Of a DNA stretch of 64,000 nt, positions 54,169-63,366 are shown in pieces; the first letter of the stretch is position 1; every line of letters starts with the position of its first letter. The position numbers and the translations under genes were made by a program. The DNA comes from Paraclostridium tenue. GTDB lineage: Bacteria; Bacillota; Clostridia; Peptostreptococcales; Peptostreptococcaceae. Under the pieces are notes generated by a model. It searched no databases. It had not been told where the DNA came from and was given only the letters and a program-made list of their open reading frames with translations. The stretch is from NCBI RefSeq assembly GCF_039521565.1, contig NZ_BAAACP010000002.1, positions 278,077 to 342,076 on the forward strand, read 5' to 3'.

Positions 54169-55908
54169 ATGATAAAAATTGACAACTTGTCCTACTCGCT
54201 TCCACAAAAAGACCTATATAATAAGGTTTCATTTACATTAGAAGAAGGTCAACATTGTGCTTTTATAGGAGCAAGTGGTAGCGGAAAAAGCACACTTATA
54301 GATATAATAATGGATCCAGAAAAATATGTATTTGATGGTAAGTTAGAAATGAATCCAAATTTAAAAATTGGGTATGTAAGTCAGTTCTCACAACTAGACA
54401 AACTAAAAGAAACTACAGTTTTTGAATATGTAGCAGAGGAGTTTATCAAGCTACAAGATGAAATAGCATCTATTTGTAGTCAAATGGAAAACTCTTGTGA
54501 TATTGATACTTTACTAGAAAAGTACCAAGAAGCTTTAGATGCATTTGATGCAATTGATGGTGATGATTATGAAAGCAATATTAATAAAAAACTAAATCTT
54601 GCAAATTTAACTAAGCATAAAGATAAAATGATATCTGAACTTAGTGGTGGAGAATTTAAACTTATTCAAGTTATTAAAGAAATGCTTAATAACCCAGATT
54701 TAATGATTATGGATGAGCCAGATGTGTTCTTAGATTTTGAGAACCTTAACGCTCTTAAAGATTTAATTAATTCTCATAAAAAAACAATTTTAGTTATTAC
54801 ACACAACAGATATTTATTAAATCATTGTTTTAATAAAATTATCCATCTTGAAAATACAGAACTACAAGAATTTGATGGCAGATATATTGATTACAACTTC
54901 TCTCTTCTTCAAACTAAAATCGAACTACAAGAAATGGCTATTGCTGATGAAGAAGAAATTGCAAGAAATGAAGCTTTAATCGAAATATTAAGAGAAAAAG
55001 CAACTTATAATGCTGAAGCTTCTAGAGGTAGAGCTCTAAAAGCTAGAGTTAAAATCCAAGAAAGATTGGAAGCCAGAAGAATTAAAGCACCATTTGTAGA
55101 TATTAAACAACCATATATCAATTTAGAGACAAATAATGAAATTGAAGAAACTATTGCTCTAAAGGCTTGTGACTTTGGTATATCATTTGATGAAGTTCTT
55201 TTAGAAAATGTTAACTTCGAAATAAAATCTACTGATAAAGTAGCTATTGTTGGTACAAACGGTGTAGGAAAAACTACTTTATTAAAAGAAATATTTAAAA
55301 ATAATAATGAATCTATTAAAATAAATGAAAACATTAAGCTAGCTTACTTATCTCAAATGCAAAGTGAGGTAGTAAATGAGTCTAATACAATACTTCAAGA
55401 GTTTTATGATGTTGGATTTGAAACTTATGGTGAAATTAGAAAATATGTTTCAAGATATGGTTTTGATTCAGATATACTTACACAAAAGATTGAATCTTTA
55501 TCTGGTGGAGAAAAAAATATACTTCAATTGGCGAAGGTTTCTGCTAGTAAAGCAAATATGTTACTAATGGATGAGCCTACAAGCCACTTAGATATTTATT
55601 CTCAAATGGCTCTAGAAAAAGCCATAGCAGATTACAAAGGTGCTATTTTAATGATTTCTCATGATTATCATTTTATAGTTAACTGTGCGGATTATGTTTT
55701 ACTTATTGAAGATAAGACAGTTAGAAAAATGAGTATGCGTAAGTTTAGAAAGATGATTTATGCTAATCATTTTGACAAAGATTATTTACAGATTGAAGAA
55801 AATAAAAAATCAGTTGAAATGGAAATAGCTTCTGCTTTAAAGGATACTGATTTTGAACGTGCAAAAACTTTATCTACAAAGTTAGAAGATTTAATTAAAT
55901 CACTTTAA
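54169..55908 (+). CDS. ABC-F family ATPase
   Basis: 579 residues, two ABC domains and no membrane part. Domain 1: Walker A GASGSGKST, signature LSGGEFKL, Walker B LMIMDEPDVFLDF. Domain 2: Walker A GTNGVGKTT, signature LSGGEKNI, Walker B MLLMDEPTSHLD. Between them is the charged ABC-F linker (EIARNEALIEILREKATYNA onward). ABC-F proteins act on the ribosome; some protect it from antibiotics such as lincosamides and pleuromutilins, and this cannot be decided from sequence. ATG 54169 is chosen for GAGAGGT 6 bases upstream. The 110-base leader after the preceding terminator could hold an attenuator. Confidence 0.88.
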   Translation: MIKIDNLSYSLPQKDLYNKVSFTLEEGQHCAFIGASGSGKSTLIDIIMDPEKYVFDGKLEMNPNLKIGYVSQFSQLDKLKETTVFEYVAEEFIKLQDEIASICSQMENSCDIDTLLEKYQEALDAFDAIDGDDYESNINKKLNLANLTKHKDKMISELSGGEFKLIQVIKEMLNNPDLMIMDEPDVFLDFENLNALKDLINSHKKTILVITHNRYLLNHCFNKIIHLENTELQEFDGRYIDYNFSLLQTKIELQEMAIADEEEIARNEALIEILREKATYNAEASRGRALKARVKIQERLEARRIKAPFVDIKQPYINLETNNEIEETIALKACDFGISFDEVLLENVNFEIKSTDKVAIVGTNGVGKTTLLKEIFKNNNESIKINENIKLAYLSQMQSEVVNESNTILQEFYDVGFETYGEIRKYVSRYGFDSDILTQKIESLSGGEKNILQLAKVSASKANMLLMDEPTSHLDIYSQMALEKAIADYKGAILMISHDYHFIVNCADYVLLIEDKTVRKMSMRKFRKMIYANHFDKDYLQIEENKKSVEMEIASALKDTDFERAKTLSTKLEDLIKSL

Positions 55909-55916
55909 ATAAGTAA

Positions 55917-55955
55917 ACCCCTTAGAATTGATATATTTGTCAATTTTAAGGGGGT
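55917..55955 (+). terminator. terminator of the ABC-F gene
   Basis: ACCCCTTAgAATTGA pairs with TCAATTtTAAGGGGGT, followed by seven T. Confidence 0.83.
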
Positions 55956-56000
55956 ATTTTTTTAATTAAAAGCTATATCTAACTTTACGAAGCGTTATTT

Positions 56001-56819
56001 TTACTTCATATATGTATTAACCAATTCATAACATCTTTCTTTCGTAAGTCTGGCTAATGAACCATTATAAACTACATAATACAATGAACCTCCTCTATTT
56101 TCACTTGCTTCATTTTCTGCTGTTTTATCTCTATATTCTATCCAACTACGTTGTTTACTTTTTAGCTCATTCATTTCACTTTCTGGAAGTTGAGTCTTCA
56201 ATAAACTATAAATCTCATTTAACATATTATCCCATCTCTTTAATCTTGTATATTCTGCTTCTACCAACTCTCCATTTGTACCACTTTTATATAGATAATC
56301 TAAGTCGCTCATTCCTTTTTCTGTTGAGTTAAGCTTATTTATATATTCATCCTTATAGCTATGTTTTACTGTTTCTACATTCTTTGTTGTATCTTTATTT
56401 TTATCTTTTTTAGCTATATCCTTTGTTGTATCTTTATTTTCATCTTTTTTAGCTATATCCTTTGTTGTATCTTTATTTTCATCTTTTTTAGCTATATCCT
56501 TTATTGTATCTTTATTTTCATCTTTTTTAACTACATCCTTGGTTGCATCTTTTTTTTCATCTTTTTTAACTACATCCTTGGTTGCATCTTTTTTCTCTAT
56601 ATCTTTCTTCTTATCCTTTGATATTTCAGGTTTTTCAGCTAACCACGTTGCTTCTTTTCCACAGTTTGAGCAAAGCTTTGTTTCTTCTTTTGACTCTTTA
56701 CCACAATTGTTACAATATGCGGCAGTTGCAACTTTTTTACTCTGTTTTTTTTCATCTTTAGCACATCCAGTTAGAACTAGTGCCATTATTAAACCCATTG
56801 ATATAATTACCTTTTTCAT
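56001..56819 (-). CDS. lipoprotein with zinc ribbon, repeats and LprI-like domain
   Basis: 272 residues. Lipobox LTGC with C19. A zinc-ribbon pattern C36-x2-C39 ... C50-x2-C53 (YCNNCGKE, LCSNCGKE) directly follows, unusual for an exported protein. Residues 79-148 are five 13-residue repeats of the type TTKDIAKKDENKD, a flexible highly charged stalk. The C-terminal 110 residues (GMSDLDYLYKSGTNGELVEA, KSKQRSWIEYRDKTAENEAS, LTKERCYELVNTYM) match the LprI/DUF1311 lysozyme-inhibitor-like family. Predicted surface lipoprotein. Single gene with an AGGTGAG-type ribosome site. Confidence 0.82.
   Translation of the reverse strand: MKKVIISMGLIMALVLTGCAKDEKKQSKKVATAAYCNNCGKESKEETKLCSNCGKEATWLAEKPEISKDKKKDIEKKDATKDVVKKDEKKDATKDVVKKDENKDTIKDIAKKDENKDTTKDIAKKDENKDTTKDIAKKDKNKDTTKNVETVKHSYKDEYINKLNSTEKGMSDLDYLYKSGTNGELVEAEYTRLKRWDNMLNEIYSLLKTQLPESEMNELKSKQRSWIEYRDKTAENEASENRGGSLYYVVYNGSLARLTKERCYELVNTYMK
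56376..56585 (-). repeat. 39-bp tandem repeat inside the LprI-like lipoprotein gene
   Basis: Five units plus a partial sixth of 39 bases encode ATKDVVKKDEKKD, ATKDVVKKDENKD, TIKDIAKKDENKD, TTKDIAKKDENKD, TTKDIAKKDKNKD. Near-identical DNA between the central units suggests recent slippage or unequal recombination; units stay in frame. Confidence 0.88.
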
Positions 56820-57019
56820 TTTTTATCTCACCTCTTAGTTATTATGCTTTACTTTTTATTTAATGTGTTATATACACCTAATTCAGTTATTATTGTAATA
56901 TTTTCTATATAAACTCCAACAAATATAGCCCCCTAATAATTAATACAACAAAATCTAGTAGGATTACTATCTATTAGAACTTAATAATTTTTTATATTCA
57001 GAAGTCTGAAAATCTAACG

Positions 57020-57178
57020 GATTTATTTATAAATATTATTGTAATTTTCATAACTTACAATAATAAGTAAATTATTAAACTACCTAAAATTCACTATCTC
57101 AAAGACAATATTAACATCACTTTTACTAACACTTACCTTAAACAAGTCATCAATCAAAATAACCTTAGCATTTTTATA
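57020..57178 (-). pseudogene. remnant of a DnaC-like helicase loader gene
   Basis: Reverse strand reads YKNAKVILIDDLFKVSVSKK-stop; one base of frame shift later it continues SDVNIVFEIVNFR, then NLLIIVSYENYNN. This is the Walker B and sensor region of phage/ICE DnaC-type ATPases (LLIDDLFKGKVTESDINIIFEIINYRY, then LPIIVSSE). Both ends are missing and frames are broken. The rest of the 56820-57179 gap is AT-rich without features. A companion to the DnaD remnant at 37 kb. Confidence 0.75.
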
Positions 57179-57179
57179 C

Positions 57180-57686
57180 CTATCCTAACTCAATAGTATC
57201 ATTTAACTCATTTATTTCATTTTTATCTTTTTTATTTAATTTATCTATATCAATCTCTTTTATTGATTTTTTTGCTTCATCATATTTTTTCTCTTTTATT
57301 AACTCTTTTATATGTACTATTTCTTTATCTATTTTATCATGTTGATTTATTTTAGCTTTTAAATTATCTATATCATTTTTTATAGAATCTTCTATAGTTT
57401 CCTCATCTATTTGATTCATAATTTTATTAGCCTCATCTATATTGCCTTTTTCAAATTCATCATTTGCTTTTTTATAATTGTCTATTAAAGTTGTTAATCT
57501 TTTTGCTTCTTCATTACTGCTTTCTTTGTCTAATGCAATTTTAAATGAAGCTAAGGCTTTATCATATTCTTTATTAGCCATTTCCATTTTACCTTGTTCT
57601 ATTGCCTTTTTAGATTGACTATTTTCACAACCTACTAAGCTTATCACTAATAATATTAAAGTTAAAATTATTCCTATTTTCTTCAT
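57180..57686 (-). CDS. lipoprotein with TPR-like helical repeat
   Basis: 168 residues. Signal peptide and lipobox LVGC with C20; then a TPR-like pair of helices (EQGKMEMANKEYDKALASFK and LDKESSNEEAKRLTTLIDNY) and charged helical repeats to the end (KKYDEAKKSIKEIDIDKL). Likely a surface-anchored protein-interaction scaffold; no specific family recognised. Its 3' end abuts the DnaC remnant, so the original downstream context has been lost. Confidence 0.7.
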   Translation of the reverse strand: MKKIGIILTLILLVISLVGCENSQSKKAIEQGKMEMANKEYDKALASFKIALDKESSNEEAKRLTTLIDNYKKANDEFEKGNIDEANKIMNQIDEETIEDSIKNDIDNLKAKINQHDKIDKEIVHIKELIKEKKYDEAKKSIKEIDIDKLNKKDKNEINELNDTIELG

Positions 57687-57799
57687 TTAATTTCACCCCT
57701 AATTTTACTTTTCTTAAATTTTAACCTACTTATATGTTTACCACATTTTTCAAATTATCAATCTTAAAAATTTTAGATATGGTAAATATTAAAATATAT

Positions 57800-57830
57800 A
57801 AGAGGGTATAGTAAAACACTATACCCTCTT
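57800..57830 (-). terminator. terminator of the CGGC gene
   Basis: AAGAGGGTATAGT/ACTATACCCTCTT, 13-bp perfect arms with loop AAAAC, 5 bases past the stop. Related to hairpins at 27.8 and 59.4 kb. Confidence 0.87.
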
Positions 57831-57835
57831 AGTAA

Positions 57836-58210
57836 CTATTTCTCTATATTTTTTATGTAATTTATATTATTATTTTTCTTTCCTTCTTTTGATCCATGAG
57901 TATATCCAATAACTTCAAAGTGCTTAGAAAATTCTTTAGCAAACTCTTCATAATGACTACATCTACCTCTTATACAAGTTGATATATGCATCACTTCAAC
58001 ATCTGCTTTTTTAAGCTTTTCAATCTTTACATCTAAGCTTCCTACTGGATCTTTATCACATCCATTACAAGTATTAAAAGCAACCAACTTGCATCCATCT
58101 TCCTTATATCTTTCAAAAGAATCTTCCATTCCATTAAAAGTTCTTAAGCATCCATTAGCAGTACACTTTCTAGAAATTTCCCCACATACGTATATTGCAA
58201 TATTTTTCAT
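57836..58210 (-). CDS. CGGC domain-containing protein
   Basis: 124 residues from ATG 58210 (AGGAGGAAG 4 bases upstream; upstream in-frame codons have no ribosome site). MKNIAIYVCGEISRKCTANG, then CNGCDKDPVGSLDVKIEKLK, HISTCIRGRCSHYEEFAKEF and KHFEVIGYTHG. Cysteine clusters suggest metal or cluster binding; CGGC proteins are common in anaerobes and uncharacterised. A broken copy lies at 35.1-35.3 kb. Gap 58211-58501 upstream has no other feature. Confidence 0.85.
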   Translation of the reverse strand: MKNIAIYVCGEISRKCTANGCLRTFNGMEDSFERYKEDGCKLVAFNTCNGCDKDPVGSLDVKIEKLKKADVEVMHISTCIRGRCSHYEEFAKEFSKHFEVIGYTHGSKEGKKNNNINYIKNIEK

Positions 58211-58501
58211 TAACTTCCTCCTGTAAATAAATCTCAAATCTTTTATCTAGTTCATTAGAAAAATAGCCATATCTTTTTCATAACGGCATAATTTCTCATA
58301 TACTATACTACAATTTAATTAAATATTTCGTATCATAGGATACGCTTTTAATATTTTTTTAATTTTCATTATATTAAATAACTAATTTTACTCAATTTGT
58401 ATATCTTTTGTAGATATTCTATTAATTTTGACTAAAATGTTACAAGAGTGATACAATATTTAGTGTAAGAGTTTTAAGGGTAAAAAGGATGGTGATGGGA
58501 A

Positions 58502-59365
58502 TTGAGTTTAAAAAACAAGAAATACAAATACTTTTTCGAACTTATCATTTTAGCACTAGGATGCTTTATAATGTCTGTTGGGCTTAACATGTTCTTAGAA
58601 CCATATATGATAGCATCAGGTGGACTTACTGGTCTTGCAATAGTCCTTAAAAATCTTTTTAACACTCCTTTATGGTTTATAAACTTAGTTTTTAATATAC
58701 CTTTATTTATATTTGGTATTAAAATACTTGGTAAAAAAGATGCTATAAAAACTTTAATAGGGATTTTATTACTTACATTTTTCTTAAAAGTTACAGAGCC
58801 ACTAACTTCAGCTTTTCAAACTACCGATATACTACTATCTTCAATTGCAGGTGGTATAGTTGTCGGTATAAGTCTTGGAATGTTATTTAGGGTGGATGCC
58901 TCTACTGGTGGAACAGAACTTGCTTGTCTTATCTTAAATAGGATATTCCCTTTTATATCTATTTCTGTATTTATGTTTATAATAGATGGCGCAGTAATTA
59001 CTTTAGCAGGTGTTGTTTCTAAAAATATTCAAATAGCTTTATATGCTATAATTTCTTTATACGTTTCAGTAAAAATTTGTGATACTATTGTTGAAGGTTT
59101 TGATTTCTCTAAATCTTTTATAATTGTAACTAATAATCCTGATGAAATTTCTGATTCAATTATGAAAAACTTAGAAAGAGGAGTTACTTTCTTGGAAGGT
59201 CGTGGAGGATATTCAAAACAAAGAAAAGATGTTTTATTAGTAGTAGTTTCTAGACGTGAGGAAGTTCTTTTAAGAAAACTTGTAAACGAAATAGACCCTC
59301 TAGCCTTTGTTATAATAAACAATGCTTATGAGGTACTTGGAGAAGGATTTACTAGAAAAAATTAA
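58502..59365 (+). CDS. YitT family membrane protein
   Basis: 287 residues. Five to six helices in residues 10-200 with the YitT pattern FLEPYMIASGGLTGLAIVLK, NIPLFIFGIKILG, GGIVVGISLGMLFRVDASTG and GTELACLIL, then a C-terminal DUF2179 domain (SFIIVTNNPDEISDSIM, LERGVTFLEGRGGYSKQRKD). Transport function unproven. The TTG start at 58502 is the only one that keeps the first helix; the ribosome site before it (AAGGATGG or GATGGG) is modest. Single gene ended by a shared terminator. Confidence 0.85.
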   Translation: MSLKNKKYKYFFELIILALGCFIMSVGLNMFLEPYMIASGGLTGLAIVLKNLFNTPLWFINLVFNIPLFIFGIKILGKKDAIKTLIGILLLTFFLKVTEPLTSAFQTTDILLSSIAGGIVVGISLGMLFRVDASTGGTELACLILNRIFPFISISVFMFIIDGAVITLAGVVSKNIQIALYAIISLYVSVKICDTIVEGFDFSKSFIIVTNNPDEISDSIMKNLERGVTFLEGRGGYSKQRKDVLLVVVSRREEVLLRKLVNEIDPLAFVIINNAYEVLGEGFTRKN

Positions 59366-59420
59366 AATAAAATCAATAAAAACCATGAAGATTTTAAAAT
59401 ATTCATGGCTTATTTATATA

Positions 59421-59450
59421 ACCCCTACCTCGTAAAACACGAGGTAGGGT
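59421..59450. terminator. bidirectional terminator with AAAAC loop
   Basis: ACCCCTACCTCGT/ACGAGGTAGGGT with loop AAAAC, between convergent YitT and iron-ABC genes. Confidence 0.87.
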
Positions 59451-59473
59451 ATTTTTTATTTAATTAATAACTT

Positions 59474-60280
59474 TTAATTATTAACATGATGCCTTCCCCT
59501 TGGTACTATAAAAGGTGAAGAAGATACCGGATCTTTTATAACCGTACAATCTAGTCCAAATACTTTATCAATTAATTCTGATGTTATAACTTCAGATGGT
59601 GTTCCTTGATCAATTAACTTCCCCTTACGAAGAGCAAATATATAATCTGCATATCTAGCAGATAAATTTATATCATGAAGTACCATTACAATAGTAGTTC
59701 CTCTTTTACGATTTAAATCTGTTAATAAATCAAGAATCTCAACTTGATAAGTAATATCAAGATAAGTAGTTGGTTCATCTAAAAGAAGTATATCTGTTTG
59801 TTGTGCAAGTGCCATAGCAATCCAAACTCTCTGACGTTGTCCTCCTGATAGTTCATCTACACTACGATTAGCAAGCTCTGTTATACCCATTATTTCAAGT
59901 GCTTCTTCTACAGCATCAAAGTCAGTTTGATCCATACCTTTTAAAAGTGTTTGATATGGGAATCTACCTCTTGAAACTAAGTCACTAACAGTTATTCCCT
60001 CTGGAACTACTGGTGATTGAGGTAGTAGGCCTAAAACTTTAGCTAGTTCTTTAGAAGGCATTGAAGTAATTTTTTTGCCATCAATTATAACGTCTCCTGA
60101 TTTAGGTTTAATAAGTCTAGCAAGTGTTTTTAATAAAGTTGATTTACCACATGCATTTGCTCCGATAATAACACTTATTTTATTGCTTGGAATAGTTATA
60201 TCAATTCCATCAATTATAATTTTTTTATCATAGCCTGTTACTATATTTTTTGCTTCAAATATATGTTGTTTTTTATTCAT
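59474..60280 (-). CDS. iron-siderophore ABC transporter ATPase
   Basis: 268 residues of the FecE/FhuC type. Walker A GANACGKST, Q-loop LGLLPQSP, signature LSGGQRQRVW, Walker B ILLLDEPTTYLD and the H-loop VLHDINLSARY are all present. Powers import of ferric-siderophore through the two permeases encoded just upstream. ATG overlaps the permease stop by one base, so translation is coupled. Last gene of the Fur-controlled operon. Confidence 0.93.
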   Translation of the reverse strand: MNKKQHIFEAKNIVTGYDKKIIIDGIDITIPSNKISVIIGANACGKSTLLKTLARLIKPKSGDVIIDGKKITSMPSKELAKVLGLLPQSPVVPEGITVSDLVSRGRFPYQTLLKGMDQTDFDAVEEALEIMGITELANRSVDELSGGQRQRVWIAMALAQQTDILLLDEPTTYLDITYQVEILDLLTDLNRKRGTTIVMVLHDINLSARYADYIFALRKGKLIDQGTPSEVITSELIDKVFGLDCTVIKDPVSSSPFIVPRGRHHVNN

Positions 60281-61290
60281 TATGCTTGTCCCCTCCTATT
60301 TATGCATATTAGTAAAAATAGCATATATGGAGCTCCTAAAATTCCCGTAATTACACCTACTGGAAATCTTGTACTAAATACAAACTGACCAATCATATCT
60401 GCTCCAAGTACCAATAATGCTCCAACTAGCCCTGATGCTAAAACATTTGGTGCTCCTGGCCCAACAAGTTTTGATGCTATTGGTCCTGCTAAAAATGCAA
60501 CAAATGCTATTGGTCCTGTAACAGCAGTTGCAAAGGCAATTAAAAATACCGAACTTAAAATTAATATAATTCTAACTAAATTTATTTTAACACCAAGTGT
60601 AGTAGCAAACTCATCTCCTAGTTCTAATATTTGAAGATGCTTTGTTAAAAGTAAAATAATTCCTCCAAATGATACAACAACAATAAATAATCCTGGTACA
60701 TCTTTCATACTCATTCCATTTAAACTACCACTTAACCATCTAAGTGCACCTGGTACATCATATTGCGATGATTTAAGTAATAAAAATGATATAAGTGCAT
60801 TTATCATTGCCTGTATCCCAATTCCTATAAGTATTAATCTACCACCTGAAAATCCTGAGCCTTTAGATAATAGATATATAAGTGTTGATACTATAATCCC
60901 AGAAATTACTGCAGCTATAGAAACACTACTTCCGCTCATACGAAGAACTAATATACAAAATACTGCTGCAATACTACAACCTGAAGTTATACCTATAATA
61001 TCAGGACTAGCTAATGGATTTCTAAGCATAGTTTGAAATGTATTTCCTGCTATTCCAAAAGCTAAACCTACTAAAAGTCCACAAATCATTCTTGGTAGAC
61101 GTAGAGTTCCTATTGTAAATGAAGCACCTTGAATTTGTTCTCCACCTAAAACTTTTAAAACTACACTTAATGGATAATTAGTCTTGCCATATAAAAGCAT
61201 AATAGTGCAAAGACCTACTGTTAAAGCAAGAAGTATAAAAGTTACACTAATCATACGCATTTTTCTTTTAGCATATCCTTGTTTTATCAT
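60280..61290 (-). CDS. iron-siderophore ABC permease, FecCD family (second)
   Basis: 336 residues with about ten helices. FecCD motifs: GLRTP-like LRLPRMICGLLVGLAFGIAG, NPLASPDIIGITSGCSIAA, LGDEFATTLGV and GPIAFVAFLAGPIASKLVGP. Forms a heterodimeric channel with the product of the upstream permease gene, which it overlaps by 4 bases (ATGA-type coupling). Confidence 0.93.
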   Translation of the reverse strand: MIKQGYAKRKMRMISVTFILLALTVGLCTIMLLYGKTNYPLSVVLKVLGGEQIQGASFTIGTLRLPRMICGLLVGLAFGIAGNTFQTMLRNPLASPDIIGITSGCSIAAVFCILVLRMSGSSVSIAAVISGIIVSTLIYLLSKGSGFSGGRLILIGIGIQAMINALISFLLLKSSQYDVPGALRWLSGSLNGMSMKDVPGLFIVVVSFGGIILLLTKHLQILELGDEFATTLGVKINLVRIILILSSVFLIAFATAVTGPIAFVAFLAGPIASKLVGPGAPNVLASGLVGALLVLGADMIGQFVFSTRFPVGVITGILGAPYMLFLLICINRRGQA

Positions 61291-62285
61291 ATTGCTCTCA
61301 CCTTCGCTTTCCTAGCAATAATAATAAGAATTGGTGCTCCTAAAAATGCAGTTATAATTCCTACCTCAAGTTCACTTGGGCTTCCAATTACTCTTCCTAT
61401 AACATCTGAAATTGTTAAAAGCATTGCTCCTCCAATAGCAGACATAGGAACTAAACTTCTCATATTTGACCCAAAAATAAGACGTATACTATGAGGTATC
61501 ATTAACCCTACAAATCCAATAGGTCCTGCTATTGCAGTAGTTGCACCACATAGTATAACCCCTGCTAATGCACATATAAATCTAATAATCCCTGTATTTA
61601 CTCCTAGTCCAGTTGCAACCTCATCTCCTAATGCTAGGGCATTTAGTGCTGGTGTTGCTATTATGCTTATAACTAAGCCAATTATTAAAAATGGTAATAT
61701 TGAATTAATACCTTCCCAGGTTGCACCACTTACACTTCCAACTTGCCAAAATCTATATGCATCCATAACATCTGCACGTGGTAAAATAACCGCACTTACC
61801 AAAGATGATAAAGCTGCACTAGTGGCTGCTCCTGCTAAGGCAAGTTTTATAGGTGTCATACCTCCCGCTCCAATAGATGCTATACCATAAACAAATATTG
61901 CTGTTATACCTGCTCCAATAAGTGCAAACCAAATATATTCATTAGCTGTACTTATGTTAAAAAATGCAATCCCACTTACAACAAATAAAGATGCTCCAGT
62001 ATTTACTCCTAAAATACTAGGGTCTGCTATTGGATTTCTAGTAATAGATTGCATAAGGGCTCCTGATATTCCAAGAGAAGCCCCTGCCATAATACTAAAA
62101 ATAGTTCTTGGAATGCGCTCACGAACTACAACTGCAGCAAAAGACATATTATCACTATTTAATAAAGCATTTATTACTTGATTAAATTCAATATTTTTTG
62201 AACCAAATGCTAATGATGCTATTATACATATACCTAGACAAATAAAACTAGCTATGTATATTAGTATTGTTTTTGAAAGTCTCAT
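61287..62285 (-). CDS. iron-siderophore ABC permease, FecCD family (first)
   Basis: 332 residues, ten-helix FecCD permease: VVRERIPRTIFSIMAGASLG, NPIADPSILGVNTGASLFVV, LGDEVATGLGVNTGIIRFIC and GPIGFVGLMIPHSIRLIFGS (with the conserved PH motif). Start overlaps the binding-protein stop by one base. Differs from the second permease by retaining the GLMIPH signature, as in FhuB/FecC-like partners. Confidence 0.93.
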   Translation of the reverse strand: MRLSKTILIYIASFICLGICIIASLAFGSKNIEFNQVINALLNSDNMSFAAVVVRERIPRTIFSIMAGASLGISGALMQSITRNPIADPSILGVNTGASLFVVSGIAFFNISTANEYIWFALIGAGITAIFVYGIASIGAGGMTPIKLALAGAATSAALSSLVSAVILPRADVMDAYRFWQVGSVSGATWEGINSILPFLIIGLVISIIATPALNALALGDEVATGLGVNTGIIRFICALAGVILCGATTAIAGPIGFVGLMIPHSIRLIFGSNMRSLVPMSAIGGAMLLTISDVIGRVIGSPSELEVGIITAFLGAPILIIIARKAKVRAI

Positions 62286-63313
62286 TATTGTACCTTATCT
62301 GCTGCCTCGTTAAGTATTTTTAAGTACTCATCTATTGTCGCTGGAATAGATAATGCACTAGGAGTACCAGATGCAGCTAGAGCTGAACCATCTTCTATAA
62401 GTGCAACTGAACCTCTTTTTACTGCTGGAACTGTTCCTAATAAAGCATCTGATTGTAATTGTTTTAATAACTTATCATTTCCATAAGCTACTATAACATC
62501 TACATCTTTTAATTTATCAATATTTTCTGAACTAATTTCAACAGCAAAGCTATCTGAAGTTTCAGCTAGTTTAGTTATACTCTCAGGTACTTCAAGTCCT
62601 AAATCAGTTAAGTATGCAGCACGAGGATCTGTTGGAAGATATATGTAAAACTTACCTAAATCAGCTGGGTTAAAGTAACAAAATGCTACCTTTTTACCTT
62701 TAAGGTTAGAATAATTATTAGTTTTTTCTTTTATTAATTTTTCTAAGTTTGAAACTAATTTCTCTCCCTCATCCTTTTTACCTATAGCAGTAGAGTTTAT
62801 AGTTATTTGGTCACGCCAATATGTTTGCCATGGAAGTTTAGGATATGCTACAACAGGAGCGATTTTACTTAATAAATCATATTCTTCTTTTGTTATTCCT
62901 GAGTATGCAGCTAATATAACATCTGGATTAGAGTTACTTATAGCTTCATAATCTAAACCATCTATATCATCAAAAGTAGCTGGCTTTTCTACACCTAATT
63001 CCTTATATTTTTCAGCTGTCCAAGGTAATAGCCCATTTTTATCTGTTTTTCCATAGTTAGCCTTAGATACACCAACTGGTTCAACTCCTAATGCTAAAGG
63101 TGTATCTTGATTACCCCAAGCAATTGTTGCAACCCTTTTAGGTTGTTTTTCTATTACAGTTTCTCCAAATGCATGTTTTATTGTCATTGGATAACTGGCA
63201 GAACTACTCTGTCCTGTATTAGACTTATCTTGATCTTTGCCCGCTGGGCTTGAACATCCTGTTATTAACAAAGCACAAGCAATAACAACAGAACCTAATT
63301 TTTTTAGTTTCAT
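62285..63313 (-). CDS. iron-siderophore substrate-binding lipoprotein
   Basis: 342 residues. Lipobox LLITGC with C20, then a Ser-rich linker and a type III periplasmic-binding fold of the FecB/FhuD kind: HAFGETVIEKQPKRVATIAW, ALGVEPVGVSKANYG, DGLDYEAISNSNPDVILAAY and KDVDVIVAYGNDKLLKQLQS. Captures the ferric-siderophore outside the cell. First gene of the four-gene operon, behind a Fur box. Siderophore identity cannot be read from sequence; no siderophore synthesis genes are in the window. Confidence 0.92.
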   Translation of the reverse strand: MKLKKLGSVVIACALLITGCSSPAGKDQDKSNTGQSSSASYPMTIKHAFGETVIEKQPKRVATIAWGNQDTPLALGVEPVGVSKANYGKTDKNGLLPWTAEKYKELGVEKPATFDDIDGLDYEAISNSNPDVILAAYSGITKEEYDLLSKIAPVVAYPKLPWQTYWRDQITINSTAIGKKDEGEKLVSNLEKLIKEKTNNYSNLKGKKVAFCYFNPADLGKFYIYLPTDPRAAYLTDLGLEVPESITKLAETSDSFAVEISSENIDKLKDVDVIVAYGNDKLLKQLQSDALLGTVPAVKRGSVALIEDGSALAASGTPSALSIPATIDEYLKILNEAADKVQ

Positions 63314-63366
63314 AATCTCCTCCGATTTATATGATAATATTTTTTGAAATTGGTAATTATTATATA

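Noticed and set aside
56361..56621. Plus-strand frame with repeated FIFIFFSYILCC
   Set aside because: Shadow of the 39-bp repeat region of the LprI-like lipoprotein gene; the reverse frame has signal peptide, lipobox and family match.
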